Shown here one piece after another: positions 27,479-36,433 of a stretch of DNA of 64,000 nucleotides. Each line of letters opens with the position of its first letter. Within the stretch, counting starts at the first letter, position 1. The stretch comes from Eubacteriales bacterium (GTDB lineage Bacteria; Bacillota; Clostridia; Lachnospirales; Lachnospiraceae): positions 21,327 through 85,326 of the forward strand of contig JAUNPS010000016.1 of assembly GCA_030536575.1 (NCBI GenBank), read 5' to 3'. Both the position numbers and the translations under genes were made by a program. The notes below the pieces were generated by a model. That model had not been told where the DNA came from. It searched no databases and saw only the letters and a list, made by a program, of their open reading frames with translations.

Positions 27479-27619
27479 ACTATTCAGACAGTCCCTGAGC
27501 ACTTAGCTGCTCAGGGACGTAAGAACATGACTCAGGTGTGAGCAGGCTCTTTTGCGAAGCAAAACCTAAAATGAGCCTGCGAGTCGTTACTGGAACGAGG
27601 TACGAGTGAACAGTAACGG
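27479..27619 (+). mobile_element. 141-bp MITE-like element, copy 1
   Basis: Flanked by the 9-bp direct repeat CGTAAGGAT (27470-27478 and 27620-27628), a target-site duplication. Internally: an 11-bp hairpin GTCCCTGAGCA/TGCTCAGGGAC; GACTC/GAGTC enclosing GCAGGCTC/GAGCCTGC; the perfect hairpin TTTTGCGAAGCAAAA; and GTTACTG/CAGTAAC at the right end. No coding capacity, so it would need a transposase in trans. Copy 2 is at 48768. Confidence 0.8.
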
Positions 27620-27665
27620 CGTAAGGATGTGCGAAGCACACTTTTTATTAAAAAAGGAGGACTCC

Positions 27666-29039
27666 ATGGCAAAAGGAAAAACCACTGTCTTTTTCTGCCA
27701 GAACTGCGGCTTCGAGTCCGCGAAATGGATGGGCCAGTGCCCGTCCTGTAAAGAATGGAACAGTTTCGTCGAAGAACCCGCTGCGAAAACATCCGGCGGA
27801 GCCAAGGCTACCGTCCGCCGCATCGAAGCCCCGGCGCCCGTAAAGCTCTCCGGGATCGCCGCGGAATCGAACCTCCGCGTCAGCACCCAGATGAAAGAGC
27901 TGGACCGCGTCCTGGGCGGCGGAATCGTCCCCGGCTCCCTGGTCCTGGTAGGGGGCGACCCCGGCATCGGAAAGTCGACATTGCTTCTGCAAGTCTGTAA
28001 GAAACTGGCGGACACCGGGAAAAAAATCCTCTACATTTCCGGAGAGGAATCCCTTCAGCAGATCAAGCTCCGGGCGAAGCGGCTGGGGGAAGCCGGCGGA
28101 GACATGCTCCTTCTGTGCGAAACCGACCTGGACAATATCCGCGAAACCATCAGCAGCGTGAAGCCGGACATGGTAGTGGTAGACTCCATCCAGACCATGT
28201 ATAACCAGGAGCTTTCCGCGGCCCCCGGAAGCGTCTCCCAGGTGCGGGAAGCCACGGCCGTGCTGATGCAGATCGCAAAAGGCTCCGGAATCACGATTTT
28301 TATCGTGGGCCATGTGACGAAAGAAGGCGTGGTAGCGGGTCCCAGAGTCCTGGAACATATGGTGGATACGGTGCTCTATTTTGAAGGCGACCGCCATGCG
28401 TCTTATCGGATTTTGCGGGCGGTGAAAAACCGCTTCGGCTCCACAAACGAGATCGGCGTCTTCGAAATGCATGAAAGCGGCCTGGAGGAAGTGGCGAACC
28501 CGTCCGAATACATGTTAAGCGGGAAGCCGGAAGGGGCCTCCGGTTCCATTGTGGCCTGCTCCATGGAGGGGACGCGCCCGATCCTGATCGAGATCCAGGC
28601 CCTGGTCTGTAAGAGCAATCTTGCGATGCCCCGCAGAACCGCCGCTGGAACCGACTATAACCGCGTGAACCTCCTGATGGCCGTGCTGGAAAAGCGGCTG
28701 GGCCTGCATTTGTCGGCCTATGACGCTTATGTAAACATTGCGGGGGGAATCCGAATGAATGAACCGGCCATTGATCTGGGAATTGTGCTTGCGCTGGTAT
28801 CCAGTTACCGGGATATTGCGGTGGATGAGAAGACGATTGCCTTTGGCGAAGTGGGGCTAAGCGGGGAAGTCAGGGCGGTGAGCATGGCTGCCCAGCGGGT
28901 GGCGGAGGCGAAAAAACTGGGATTTGAGACCGTGATCCTGCCGAAGGTATCCCTGAAAGGCATGAAGGAACAGCCGGGAATCCGCTTCATTGGGGTGAAT
29001 ACCCTGCGGGATGCGGTGGCCTTTCTGATGAATTCTTAA
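27666..29039 (+). CDS. radA: DNA repair protein RadA
   Basis: 457 residues. Branch-migration ATPase in recombinational repair. Seen: zinc finger Cys11-X2-Cys14...Cys25-X2-Cys28, Walker A GGDPGIGKST at 96-105, the RadA-specific KNRFG motif near 254, and a Lon-protease-like C-terminal domain (from about 350, VNIAGGIRMNEPAIDL). Start ATG 27666 behind AAAGGAGGAC; an in-frame ATG at 27606 lies next to the repeat element and has no ribosome site. Confidence 0.95.
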   Translation: MAKGKTTVFFCQNCGFESAKWMGQCPSCKEWNSFVEEPAAKTSGGAKATVRRIEAPAPVKLSGIAAESNLRVSTQMKELDRVLGGGIVPGSLVLVGGDPGIGKSTLLLQVCKKLADTGKKILYISGEESLQQIKLRAKRLGEAGGDMLLLCETDLDNIRETISSVKPDMVVVDSIQTMYNQELSAAPGSVSQVREATAVLMQIAKGSGITIFIVGHVTKEGVVAGPRVLEHMVDTVLYFEGDRHASYRILRAVKNRFGSTNEIGVFEMHESGLEEVANPSEYMLSGKPEGASGSIVACSMEGTRPILIEIQALVCKSNLAMPRRTAAGTDYNRVNLLMAVLEKRLGLHLSAYDAYVNIAGGIRMNEPAIDLGIVLALVSSYRDIAVDEKTIAFGEVGLSGEVRAVSMAAQRVAEAKKLGFETVILPKVSLKGMKEQPGIRFIGVNTLRDAVAFLMNS

Positions 29040-29060
29040 GGATAATTTAGAAAAAATTTA

Positions 29061-29089
29061 TTGAAGGATCCGCTGTTTCGTGGTGTAAT
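29061..29089 (+). promoter_or_regulatory. promoter of the 228-aa secreted protein gene
   Basis: -35 TTGAAG (29061-29066), 17-bp spacer, -10 TGTAAT (29084-29089). Starts 22 bases after the radA stop. Confidence 0.6.
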
Positions 29090-29122
29090 AGAAAAGAGAA
29101 TTATTGCAGAGGAGGTTTTATT

Positions 29123-29809
29123 ATGAAGAAACATACAAAGCGATTCAGCCGCCGTGCCGCGGCACTCTGCCTGGCAGTCCTGGCCTGTTCCGGGATGACC
29201 GTATCCGCGCAGGGAACCGGGGAAACGTTCCGGCAGGTGACAGCCGATACAGAAGCGGACGAGTCCGGGGAGATTACGCTGACCCTCGAAGAGATCATCG
29301 AAGCGAATACCGGTATTGAAAAGATCCTGGGAGATTCGGAGATGATCGGCATCACCGAAGTTCAGTACAGCCTGACAGGGGTTCAGACCAATTCTGCGCA
29401 GTATGCCATAACCAGAGATGGGGACAGCTACGCGATTGCTTATATTGGAAGCGACTATATTATGACTCTAAAAAACGGAAGCGCCTGGATTCAGTATGCG
29501 GACGGGACGAAAGAGGCGCGCGCCGTAGATCCGGCCCAGTACGCGGCCCAGATGGAGCAGGTGATCAATATGGCTCCGATCAGCTATTCCGCCACCGAAG
29601 AATTCACAGCCCAGGTGGAGAAAGACGGGAAAATCTATATCCAGAGCGAAGACGCGGCCGATGACGACTCCGTAGACGGAAACATGGCCTGCTTCTACTA
29701 TGTTCTGGACGCGGACACCCTGCAGGCAGAGCAGATTATCAAAAGCATCCGCGACGAGAACGGAAACGAGACGAAAGTCCTGCAAACCACTATCGAATAC
29801 GCGAACTGA
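29123..29809 (+). CDS. secreted protein of unknown function, 228 aa
   Basis: Signal peptide at 1-30 (basic KKHTKRFSRR, hydrophobic core, cleavage after VSA). Mature part acidic, with beta-rich segments such as YAITRDGDSYAIAYIG and FYYVLDADTLQAEQI, reminiscent of outer-surface LolA/LppX-like folds, but I recognise no family. Ribosome site GAGGAGG. Monocistronic: own promoter and a strong terminator. Confidence 0.78.
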   Translation: MKKHTKRFSRRAAALCLAVLACSGMTVSAQGTGETFRQVTADTEADESGEITLTLEEIIEANTGIEKILGDSEMIGITEVQYSLTGVQTNSAQYAITRDGDSYAIAYIGSDYIMTLKNGSAWIQYADGTKEARAVDPAQYAAQMEQVINMAPISYSATEEFTAQVEKDGKIYIQSEDAADDDSVDGNMACFYYVLDADTLQAEQIIKSIRDENGNETKVLQTTIEYAN

Positions 29810-29820
29810 TCCGAAAAGCA

Positions 29821-29860
29821 CAAGGCCCGGAACGCACGAACATGCGCACCGGGCCTTTTT
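29821..29860 (+). terminator. terminator between convergent genes
   Basis: Stem AAGGCCCGG/CCGGGCCTT (29822-29830, 29849-29857), then TTTTT. The T tract touches the stop codon of the convergent AraC gene. Confidence 0.85.
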
Positions 29861-30764
29861 AACCTTCCGCTTCCGGTTTCTCCGCCAAAACTTTAATCGA
29901 AGAAACATATTCCGAAGGCGTCATCCCCGAAATCTTTTTAAACTGCCTGGAAAAATAGTGCACGGAAGTATAGCCCAGCGTGTCCGAAATCTGCGTAAAA
30001 TTCAGTTTATTGTCCCGCATAAGCTGCTTCGCCGCCTCAATCTTCATCCGGGAAAACTGGTCGATCACACCGCACCCATGCCGCTCCCGGAATAACTTCT
30101 GCAAATGAGAGCGCCCGATCAGATTGTCATGGCAGATTTTATCAATGGTCAGCTTGTCGTAAAGATGCTGTTCCAGATATTGATAAACGCCATGGTAGAG
30201 CACCGTATCGCGTCCCCTGGGACGGGGCAGGGCCGCCGGACTCCGGAAAGGGACCGCGCTGTAGCGGCGCAGCAGGCGGATCAGCAGCTCCTCCAGATGA
30301 ATCCGGATCAATTGCTCTGAACCCACCGGAATTTCCGCATTCCGCGTCATTTCCTTCAGATAGGGATCATCCAGCTTACAGGAAAACGTCTGGACGGCAT
30401 CCTGAAGAATCTGAGCCAGAAGCATCCGCTCCGTCTCCGTAACCGTCAGCACCTTATCGCAGAAAAAATTCATGGCAGGAGAGAGACAGTAAAAAGAAAC
30501 CACCACCAGATTCGGGGCAATGACCCCGTTAGCCTTCAGGCTGTGAAACTCATTCGGTTTATGGAAAATAATCTCATCTTTCTTCAGGACATACTTCCGG
30601 GAATCGGCCATGACCTCCACTTCGCCCTTGTCCACACAGAGAAATTCCCAGAAATTATGGGATTCCCCTTCAAAAATAAAATCACTCATATATTCAAAAT
30701 AGTGGATCGTCACAATCCGGCTAATCTCAATTTCAGAAGCTAATGTGACACTCCGATAATCCAT
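29859..30764 (-). CDS. AraC-family transcriptional regulator of the second sugar locus
   Basis: 301 residues: cupin-like sensor (FWEFLCVDKGEVEVMADSRKYV, about 38-59; KPNEFHSLKANG) and two C-terminal helix-turn-helix motifs, closing with the signature FKKISGMTPSEYVSS. Divergent from the binding-protein gene at 31062; the 297-base shared region holds that gene's promoter and paired direct repeats. Ribosome site AGGAGGTGG on the minus strand; TATAAT at complement 30782-30787 is a likely -10. Confidence 0.92.
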   Translation of the reverse strand: MDYRSVTLASEIEISRIVTIHYFEYMSDFIFEGESHNFWEFLCVDKGEVEVMADSRKYVLKKDEIIFHKPNEFHSLKANGVIAPNLVVVSFYCLSPAMNFFCDKVLTVTETERMLLAQILQDAVQTFSCKLDDPYLKEMTRNAEIPVGSEQLIRIHLEELLIRLLRRYSAVPFRSPAALPRPRGRDTVLYHGVYQYLEQHLYDKLTIDKICHDNLIGRSHLQKLFRERHGCGVIDQFSRMKIEAAKQLMRDNKLNFTQISDTLGYTSVHYFSRQFKKISGMTPSEYVSSIKVLAEKPEAEG

Positions 30765-30941
30765 AACTCCACCTCCTAGAAATTATATTAAAGCTTTTTC
30801 TACAAAAAAGCAACGAAAAACAGAAAGAAAACCGTACTGTTTTTAAAAGATTCGGATATTTTTACGAAAACCATTGTTAAAATATCTAAAAAGAAAAGGG
30901 AAAAATCAGCAGATTCTGATTGATTTTTCAATAAAAAAATA

Positions 30942-30999
30942 GATTGTACAAAAATAGACGCTGATTGTGTAAATCATTCTGGACAGAAGTTGCTATAAT
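30942..30999 (+). promoter_or_regulatory. binding-protein promoter 2 with AraC-type direct repeats
   Basis: -10 TATAAT at 30994-30999; no good -35 (AAATCA at 30971-30976). Direct repeats GATTGTACAAA (30942-30952) and GATTGTGTAAA (30963-30973) are 21 bp apart and the second abuts the -35, the same architecture as the promoter at 9950-10007 but with a different repeat sequence. Likely target of the divergent AraC protein. Confidence 0.6.
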
Positions 31000-31061
31000 G
31001 AACTTATCGAAAAGAAAGCGGCTCACGCTTTTGTCAGCCAAATTTCAGAAGGAGGAAAAGA

Positions 31062-32306
31062 ATGAGAAAACGTGTTTTGAGTGTTGCATTATCCTTGACA
31101 ATGGTAGCAGGTGTATTTGCAGGAACCGCCCTCAGCGCATCTGCGGAAGGCAAGATTACCTACTGGTCCATGTGGGAATCCACCGAGCCCCAGGGACAGG
31201 CCATTCAGGAAGCCGTTGATGCCTACAGCGCAGAGACCGGCGTAGAAGTAGACCTTCAGTTCAAAGGACGTACCGGTATCCGCGAAGGCCTGCAGGCTGC
31301 TCTGGATGCAGGAACCGAGATCGACCTGTTTGACGAAGACATTGACCGCGTAAATAAAACCTGGGGAGATTACCTGCTGGATCTGGAAGAGATGGCAGCA
31401 GCAGCCGATTACGAATCCACAGCCATTTCCGGACTGATCAGCGCATGCCGGGAAGTGGGCGGCGGCACCCTGAAATCGATCCCGTATCAGCCGAATGTTT
31501 TCGCATTCTTCTACAATAAAGCGATCTTCGAAGAAGCAGGCGTTGAAGCCGTCCCGACCACCTGGGACGAATTCCTGGATACCTGCCAGAAGATCCAGGA
31601 TGCAGGCTATACGCCGATCACCTGTGACGATGCTTACATCACCTGTATGTTCGGTTATCACCTGGGCCGTCTCATCGGCGAAGAAGGCGTGACCAGAGTC
31701 GTGGAAAACGGCGAATGGGCGGAAGAACCCGCTGTCCTTCAGATGGCGCAGGCCTATGAAGAACTGGCCACGAAAGGCTACTTCTCCGAAATGATCGAAG
31801 GAAACGTATGGCCCGCAGGACAGAACACAGAGCTGGCCCTTGGCACCGCAGCCATGTACCTGAACGGCTCCTGGCTTCCCAACGAAGTAAAGGAAATGGC
31901 CGGCGACGACTTCCAGTGGGGATGCTTTAATTACCCGGCAGTCGAGGGCGGCGTGACCGGAACGGAAGCGGCGAACTACGGCGCACAGGTATACGCGATC
32001 AATAAAGACTCCAAGAACCCCCAGGCAGCCTTTGACCTGATCTGCTACATCACCAAAGGCGAATACGACCAGAAGCTTTCCGAAATGTCCATCGGTATCC
32101 CGGCAGACACCACGAACGGCGAATGGCCGGCCCTGCTTGCAGACGTGAAGCCGGTTATGGACAGCCTGAGCACACGTTTCTCCTGGGCGGTAAACTGCGA
32201 AGCAAACGCGAATATTACGCCGGTTCTGAAAGAGAATATGCTGAAGCTCTGCGGCGGTTCCATCACAGCACAGGAATTTGTTGACAATATGGAGGCAGCT
32301 TCCTGA
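31062..32306 (+). CDS. ABC transporter extracellular sugar-binding protein
   Basis: 414 residues. Signal peptide at 1-28 (MRKRVLSVALSLTMVAGVFA, cleavage after ASA); no lipobox Cys. Mature start EGKITYWSMWESTEPQGQAI is typical of carbohydrate-binding family 1; also VPTTWDEFLDTCQKI and GTAAMYLNGSWLPNEV. Ribosome site AAGGAGG. With no ATPase gene in the operon, a shared ATPase is implied. The downstream hexosamine-kinase-like gene suggests an amino-sugar-containing ligand. Confidence 0.92.
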   Translation: MRKRVLSVALSLTMVAGVFAGTALSASAEGKITYWSMWESTEPQGQAIQEAVDAYSAETGVEVDLQFKGRTGIREGLQAALDAGTEIDLFDEDIDRVNKTWGDYLLDLEEMAAAADYESTAISGLISACREVGGGTLKSIPYQPNVFAFFYNKAIFEEAGVEAVPTTWDEFLDTCQKIQDAGYTPITCDDAYITCMFGYHLGRLIGEEGVTRVVENGEWAEEPAVLQMAQAYEELATKGYFSEMIEGNVWPAGQNTELALGTAAMYLNGSWLPNEVKEMAGDDFQWGCFNYPAVEGGVTGTEAANYGAQVYAINKDSKNPQAAFDLICYITKGEYDQKLSEMSIGIPADTTNGEWPALLADVKPVMDSLSTRFSWAVNCEANANITPVLKENMLKLCGGSITAQEFVDNMEAAS

Positions 32307-32321
32307 TCAAACGGATATCCC

Positions 32322-32359
32322 AAAGGGGTGGCATCGTACAAACGCTGCCACTCCTTTTT
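32322..32359 (+). terminator. attenuating terminator after binding-protein gene 2
   Basis: Stem AAGGGGTGGCA/TGCCACTCCTT (one G-T pair), then TTTTT. Same position relative to the permease genes as the hairpin at 11448. Confidence 0.8.
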
Positions 32360-32399
32360 CAGTGAGCTGGCAAGGAGCTTTTGCAAAGGAGATAGGAAA

Positions 32400-33305
32400 A
32401 TGAAGAAAAATAAGACTATGATTATCTGTTTCCTCGCCCCGGCCGTGATTCTGTTCCTTCTTGTCTTCCTGTATCCGATTGTCCGGACGATTCTGATGAG
32501 CTTTTTCAAAATCGACGGCGTAACGGACAGCATGGACAAATGGACATTTCTGGGCCTGGGGAACTACATCGAGCTGGCAAACACCAGCCTGTTTAAAACC
32601 TCGATGCTGAACCTGTTGAAAATCTGGCTGTTTGGCGGTATCATCGTAATGAGCCTGGGACTCCTGTTTGCGGTGATCATCACCAGCGGAATCCGGTTCA
32701 AGAGCTTTTTCCGGGCAGTCATTTACCTTCCGAACGTCGTAAGCGCCGTAGCCCTAGCCGTCATGTGGCTGCAGGCGGTTTACAGCCCCCAGTTCGGCCT
32801 GCTGAAGACCTTTTTTAACGCCCTTGGCCTGAAAAACCTGGCCAAAATCCAGTGGTTGGATTCCGACCATAAATTCTGGGCGCTGCTGATCGCATACTGC
32901 TTCGGAATGATCGGCTATCACATGCTGATCTTCACCAGCGGAATCGAACGCATTGGTACGGAATATTACGAAGCGGCCACCATCGATGGGGCCAGCAAGC
33001 CAAAGCAGTTCGTTTACATCACCTTCCCCTTGTTAAAAGGCGTCCTTCGGACAAACCTGACCATGTGGTCCATCAGCAGCGTGGGATTCTTCGTATGGTC
33101 CCAGCTTTTCTCCAACGTAACCGCGGACAATTCCACGATTACCCCGATGGTTTACATGTACATCCAGATGTTCGGCGCCGGAAATACCGTCACGGAGCGA
33201 AACGCGGGCCTGGCCGCCGCCATCGGCGTGCTGCTGTGTATCTGCGTGGTAATCATTTTCACGATCCTGAACCGGCTCCTGCGGGATGACGACATTGAAT
33301 TTTAA
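32400..33305 (+). CDS. ABC transporter permease, MalF/UgpA type
   Basis: 301 residues, six membrane segments. Seen: FLAPAVILFLLVFLYPIVRT at 10-29 and EAA loop YEAATIDGASKPKQFVYITFP near 200-220. Start ATG 32400 behind AAAGGAGATAGG; the longer frame from 32328 would pass through the terminator hairpin. Confidence 0.93.
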   Translation: MKKNKTMIICFLAPAVILFLLVFLYPIVRTILMSFFKIDGVTDSMDKWTFLGLGNYIELANTSLFKTSMLNLLKIWLFGGIIVMSLGLLFAVIITSGIRFKSFFRAVIYLPNVVSAVALAVMWLQAVYSPQFGLLKTFFNALGLKNLAKIQWLDSDHKFWALLIAYCFGMIGYHMLIFTSGIERIGTEYYEAATIDGASKPKQFVYITFPLLKGVLRTNLTMWSISSVGFFVWSQLFSNVTADNSTITPMVYMYIQMFGAGNTVTERNAGLAAAIGVLLCICVVIIFTILNRLLRDDDIEF

Positions 33306-33319
33306 GAGGAGGGACCGCG

Positions 33320-34207
33320 ATGAAGAAGAAAAAAAGAGCCAAGACGCCTGTGAACTGGAAAAAAGAACTGCGGCTGGCGCCGGGATATCTGATTTTGCTG
33401 CTTTGGGTAGCGCTGACTGTGGTATTGCTGGGCTGGGTACTGATGGCCAGCTTTTCCACAACGAAAGATATTTTCAATGGAAATGTAAACAAATTCGTTT
33501 TCCCGACGGGACTCCATTTCGAAAACTACGCGAAAGCCTGGTCTTCCCAGAACGTATCCCGCTTTTTTGCGAACTCGCTGTTTTATTCGGTGATTTCCTG
33601 TGCGGCGCTGGTCCTGATCTGCGCTCCGGCGGCCTACGTGCTGGCGCGTTTCACCTTCCTGGGAAATAAACTGATCCAGACCGGGTTTGTGTCGGCCATG
33701 GGCGTTCCGGTGATTATGATCATTCTGCCGCTTTTTGTCCTGATTTCAAAAATGGGAATCCTGAACAATGAGATGGCGAACCGTTTCACGATGATCGTGC
33801 TGTACGTTGGGATCAATGTTCCGTATACCACCATCTTTCTGCTGACCTTTTTCCAGAATATTTCCAGGGCGTTCGAGGAAGCGGCGGCCATTGACGGCTG
33901 CCCGCCGATGAAAACCTTCTGGGTGATCATGCTGCCGATGGCTCAGCCGGGCATTATTACGGTGACGATCTTTAATTTTATCAACGTATGGAATGAATAT
34001 TTCCTGTCCCTGATCCTGGCAAACAGCGACCGGCTGAAACCGGTGGCCGTAGGCCTGTACGGCATGATCAATTCCATGAAATATACCGGGGACTGGGCCG
34101 GAATGTTCGCGGCGGTGATTATCGTGTTCCTGCCGACCTTCCTGCTGTATATTTTCCTGTCAGAGAAGATCATTGCAGGCGTTACCGGAGGCGGAGTGAA
34201 AGGCTGA
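33320..34207 (+). CDS. ABC transporter permease, MalG/UgpE type
   Basis: 295 residues, six membrane segments, EAA loop EEAAAIDGCPPMKTFWVIMLP near 190-210, C-terminus IIAGVTGGGVKG. Basic N-terminal extension (MKKKKRAKTPVNWKKEL). Follows the first permease by 14 bases behind AAGAGGAGGG. Confidence 0.93.
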   Translation: MKKKKRAKTPVNWKKELRLAPGYLILLLWVALTVVLLGWVLMASFSTTKDIFNGNVNKFVFPTGLHFENYAKAWSSQNVSRFFANSLFYSVISCAALVLICAPAAYVLARFTFLGNKLIQTGFVSAMGVPVIMIILPLFVLISKMGILNNEMANRFTMIVLYVGINVPYTTIFLLTFFQNISRAFEEAAAIDGCPPMKTFWVIMLPMAQPGIITVTIFNFINVWNEYFLSLILANSDRLKPVAVGLYGMINSMKYTGDWAGMFAAVIIVFLPTFLLYIFLSEKIIAGVTGGGVKG

Positions 34208-34230
34208 TTTTCAATTAGGAGGACATTGCA

Positions 34231-35154
34231 ATGAAAAAACCAGTGCTGGTCATTATGGCGGCGGGTATGGGAAGCCGTTACGGCGGATTAAAGCAGATTG
34301 ACCCGGTGGACGGCGAGGGCCACATCATCATGGATTTTTCCATCTATGACGCTGTTCGCGCCGGATTTGAAAAAGTCATTTTTATCATTAAAAAGGAAAA
34401 CGAAAAGGCATTCCGGGAAGCCATCGGCGACCGGATTCAGAAAAACGTGGAGGTTTCCTATGCTTTTCAGCGGCTGGAAAACCTTCCGGAGGGCTTCGAG
34501 GTTCCGGAGGGACGGGAAAAGCCCTGGGGAACCGGCCATGCTGTGTTGAGCTGCATTGATGAAATCGACGGCCCGTTCGCGGTGATCAATGCGGATGACT
34601 TTTATGGACGCCACGCTTTCGAGGAAATTTATCAGTTTTTATCCACGCACCAGGACGACGAAACTTACCGGTATACCATGGTAGGCTATATCCTGGGGAA
34701 TACCCTGACGGACAATGGCCATGTGGCCAGAGGAGTCTGCGTTACCGATGAAAACGGCTATCTGCAGAAAATCGATGAGCGCACCCACATCATCAAAAAA
34801 GACGGAGGAGCGGCCTATACGGAGGACGATGGAAAGACCTGGGAAACCATTTCCACAGACAGCATCGTGTCGATGAACATGTGGGGATTTTCCAGAAGCA
34901 TGCTGGACGAGTTAAACGCACGTTTCCCAAAATTCCTTGCGGAAAACATTCCGGAAAATCCGAAAAAATGTGAATATTTCCTGCCCTTTGTGGTAGATGA
35001 GCTGCTAAAAGAGGGGAAAGCTACCGTTCAGGTTCTGAAATCTTTTGATCAGTGGTATGGCGTCACCTATAAGGCGGACAAGGAAGTTGTGATGAATGCC
35101 GTGCAGAAGATGAAGGAGGAAGGCCTTTACCCGCAGGGCTTATGGGAGGGATGA
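34231..35154 (+). CDS. sugar-phosphate nucleotidyltransferase
   Basis: 307 residues with the NTP-transferase signature near the N-terminus: VIMAAGMGSRYGGLKQID (about 7-24), then FAVINADDFYGRHAF near 111-125 (metal Asp). Expected to activate a sugar-1-phosphate to UDP- or another NDP-sugar. Paired with the following kinase-like gene, as in N-acetylhexosamine salvage routes where a 1-kinase product is uridylylated. Ribosome site TTAGGAGG. Confidence 0.85.
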   Translation: MKKPVLVIMAAGMGSRYGGLKQIDPVDGEGHIIMDFSIYDAVRAGFEKVIFIIKKENEKAFREAIGDRIQKNVEVSYAFQRLENLPEGFEVPEGREKPWGTGHAVLSCIDEIDGPFAVINADDFYGRHAFEEIYQFLSTHQDDETYRYTMVGYILGNTLTDNGHVARGVCVTDENGYLQKIDERTHIIKKDGGAAYTEDDGKTWETISTDSIVSMNMWGFSRSMLDELNARFPKFLAENIPENPKKCEYFLPFVVDELLKEGKATVQVLKSFDQWYGVTYKADKEVVMNAVQKMKEEGLYPQGLWEG

Positions 35155-35156
35155 CA

Positions 35157-36299
35157 ATGACAAAGGATGCATGCGCAGGCCGGGACGAAGCGGTTCAGGC
35201 CTTCATGCTGGAGGGCCGCCTTGCCGAGGTGCGCATTTACGGAAGCGGCCACATTAATGATACCTATCTTCTGATCCACGAGCTGGAGGATGGGACGCGT
35301 GTGCGCCATATTCTCCAGAAGATGAACAAGGAGGTCTTCACCAGGCCGCTGGAGCTGATGGAAAATGTGATTCACGTGACGGATTACCTGCGCCGGAAAA
35401 TCATTGAGACGGGCGGCGACCCGGAGCGGGAGACTCTGAATCTGGTTCCGTGCCGGGATGGAAAGAAATATTTTGTGGACAGCGAAGGGGAATACTGGCG
35501 TGTTTATCAGTTTATTTTGAATGCGACCAGCTATGATGCCGTGGAGAAGCCGGATGATTTTTATCAGAGCGCCCTGGCATTCGGGCATTTTCAGCGGATG
35601 CTTGCGGATTATCCGGCCCAGACCCTTCATGAGACGATTCCGGATTTTCATAATACGGTGAACCGGATGGAGAAGTTTCGGGCGGCCGTGGAGGCTGATG
35701 CGTGCGGGCGGGCGAAGGAGGTCGAGCCTGAGATCCGTTTTGCCATGGAGCGGGAAAAGGAGGCCCATATCCTGGGAGATCTGCTGGCAGCCGGCGAGCT
35801 TCCGCTTCGGGTGACCCACAATGATACGAAGCTGAATAATATTATGATTGACAATGCGACCGGAACCGGGATCTGTGTGATCGACCTGGATACGGTGATG
35901 CCGGGGCTGGCGGTGAATGATTTCGGGGATTCGATCCGGTTTGGGGCGAGTACGGCGGCGGAGGATGAGCGGGATCTGACGAAGGTTTCCTGTGATCTGG
36001 AGTTGTTCCGGCTGTATACGGAGGGGTTTCTGAAGGGATGTGAGGGAAGCCTGACGGAAAAAGAAATCGAGATGCTTCCGATGGGGGCGAAGATGATGAC
36101 TTTTGAGTGCGGGGTGCGGTTCCTGACGGATTATCTGGAGGGGGATCATTATTTTAAGGTTCACCGGGAAGGGCAGAATCTGGATCGGTGCCGGACGCAG
36201 TTCCGGCTGGTGGAGGATATGGAAGAGAAATGGGAACGGATGGAGGAGATTGTGCAGCAGGTGCGCAAGGGCCTGGAGTCTGGGACGGAGGAAGCGTGA
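35157..36299 (+). CDS. N-acetylhexosamine 1-kinase-like phosphotransferase
   Basis: 380 residues of the aminoglycoside-phosphotransferase fold. Seen: GSGHINDTYLLIHELEDG (nucleotide loop), HILQKMNKEVFTRPLELM, the catalytic loop LRVTHNDTKLNNIMID and the metal segment VIDLDTVMPGLAVNDFGDSI. These match NahK/LnpB, which phosphorylates GlcNAc or GalNAc at C1. Not an antibiotic-resistance gene by context: it closes a sugar-import operon. Start ATG 35157, 6 bases after GGGAGGG; upstream ATGs at 35142 and 35151 overlap that ribosome site. Confidence 0.82.
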   Translation: MTKDACAGRDEAVQAFMLEGRLAEVRIYGSGHINDTYLLIHELEDGTRVRHILQKMNKEVFTRPLELMENVIHVTDYLRRKIIETGGDPERETLNLVPCRDGKKYFVDSEGEYWRVYQFILNATSYDAVEKPDDFYQSALAFGHFQRMLADYPAQTLHETIPDFHNTVNRMEKFRAAVEADACGRAKEVEPEIRFAMEREKEAHILGDLLAAGELPLRVTHNDTKLNNIMIDNATGTGICVIDLDTVMPGLAVNDFGDSIRFGASTAAEDERDLTKVSCDLELFRLYTEGFLKGCEGSLTEKEIEMLPMGAKMMTFECGVRFLTDYLEGDHYFKVHREGQNLDRCRTQFRLVEDMEEKWERMEEIVQQVRKGLESGTEEA

Positions 36300-36314
36300 A
36301 AAAGATACGACGAA

Positions 36315-36353
36315 GCGCCGGAGCAGAATGATCTGCCCCGGTGTTTTTTTTTC
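36315..36353 (+). terminator. terminator of the second sugar locus
   Basis: Stem CGCCGG...GCAG/CTGC...CCGGTG with an AATGAT loop, then a long T tract (36344 on). Confidence 0.85.
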
Positions 36354-36433
36354 TTTTTTGCTGTTTCTGTGCGAACTGCCGATGTTTTTCGAATTCGCGT
36401 GTTTCAAGGCGCAGTTGGTGATGTTCGAGAACG

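Noticed and set aside
35157-36299. Aminoglycoside resistance kinase
   Set aside because: Fold matches, but the motif pattern and the operon (sugar ABC genes and nucleotidyltransferase) point to an N-acetylhexosamine 1-kinase.
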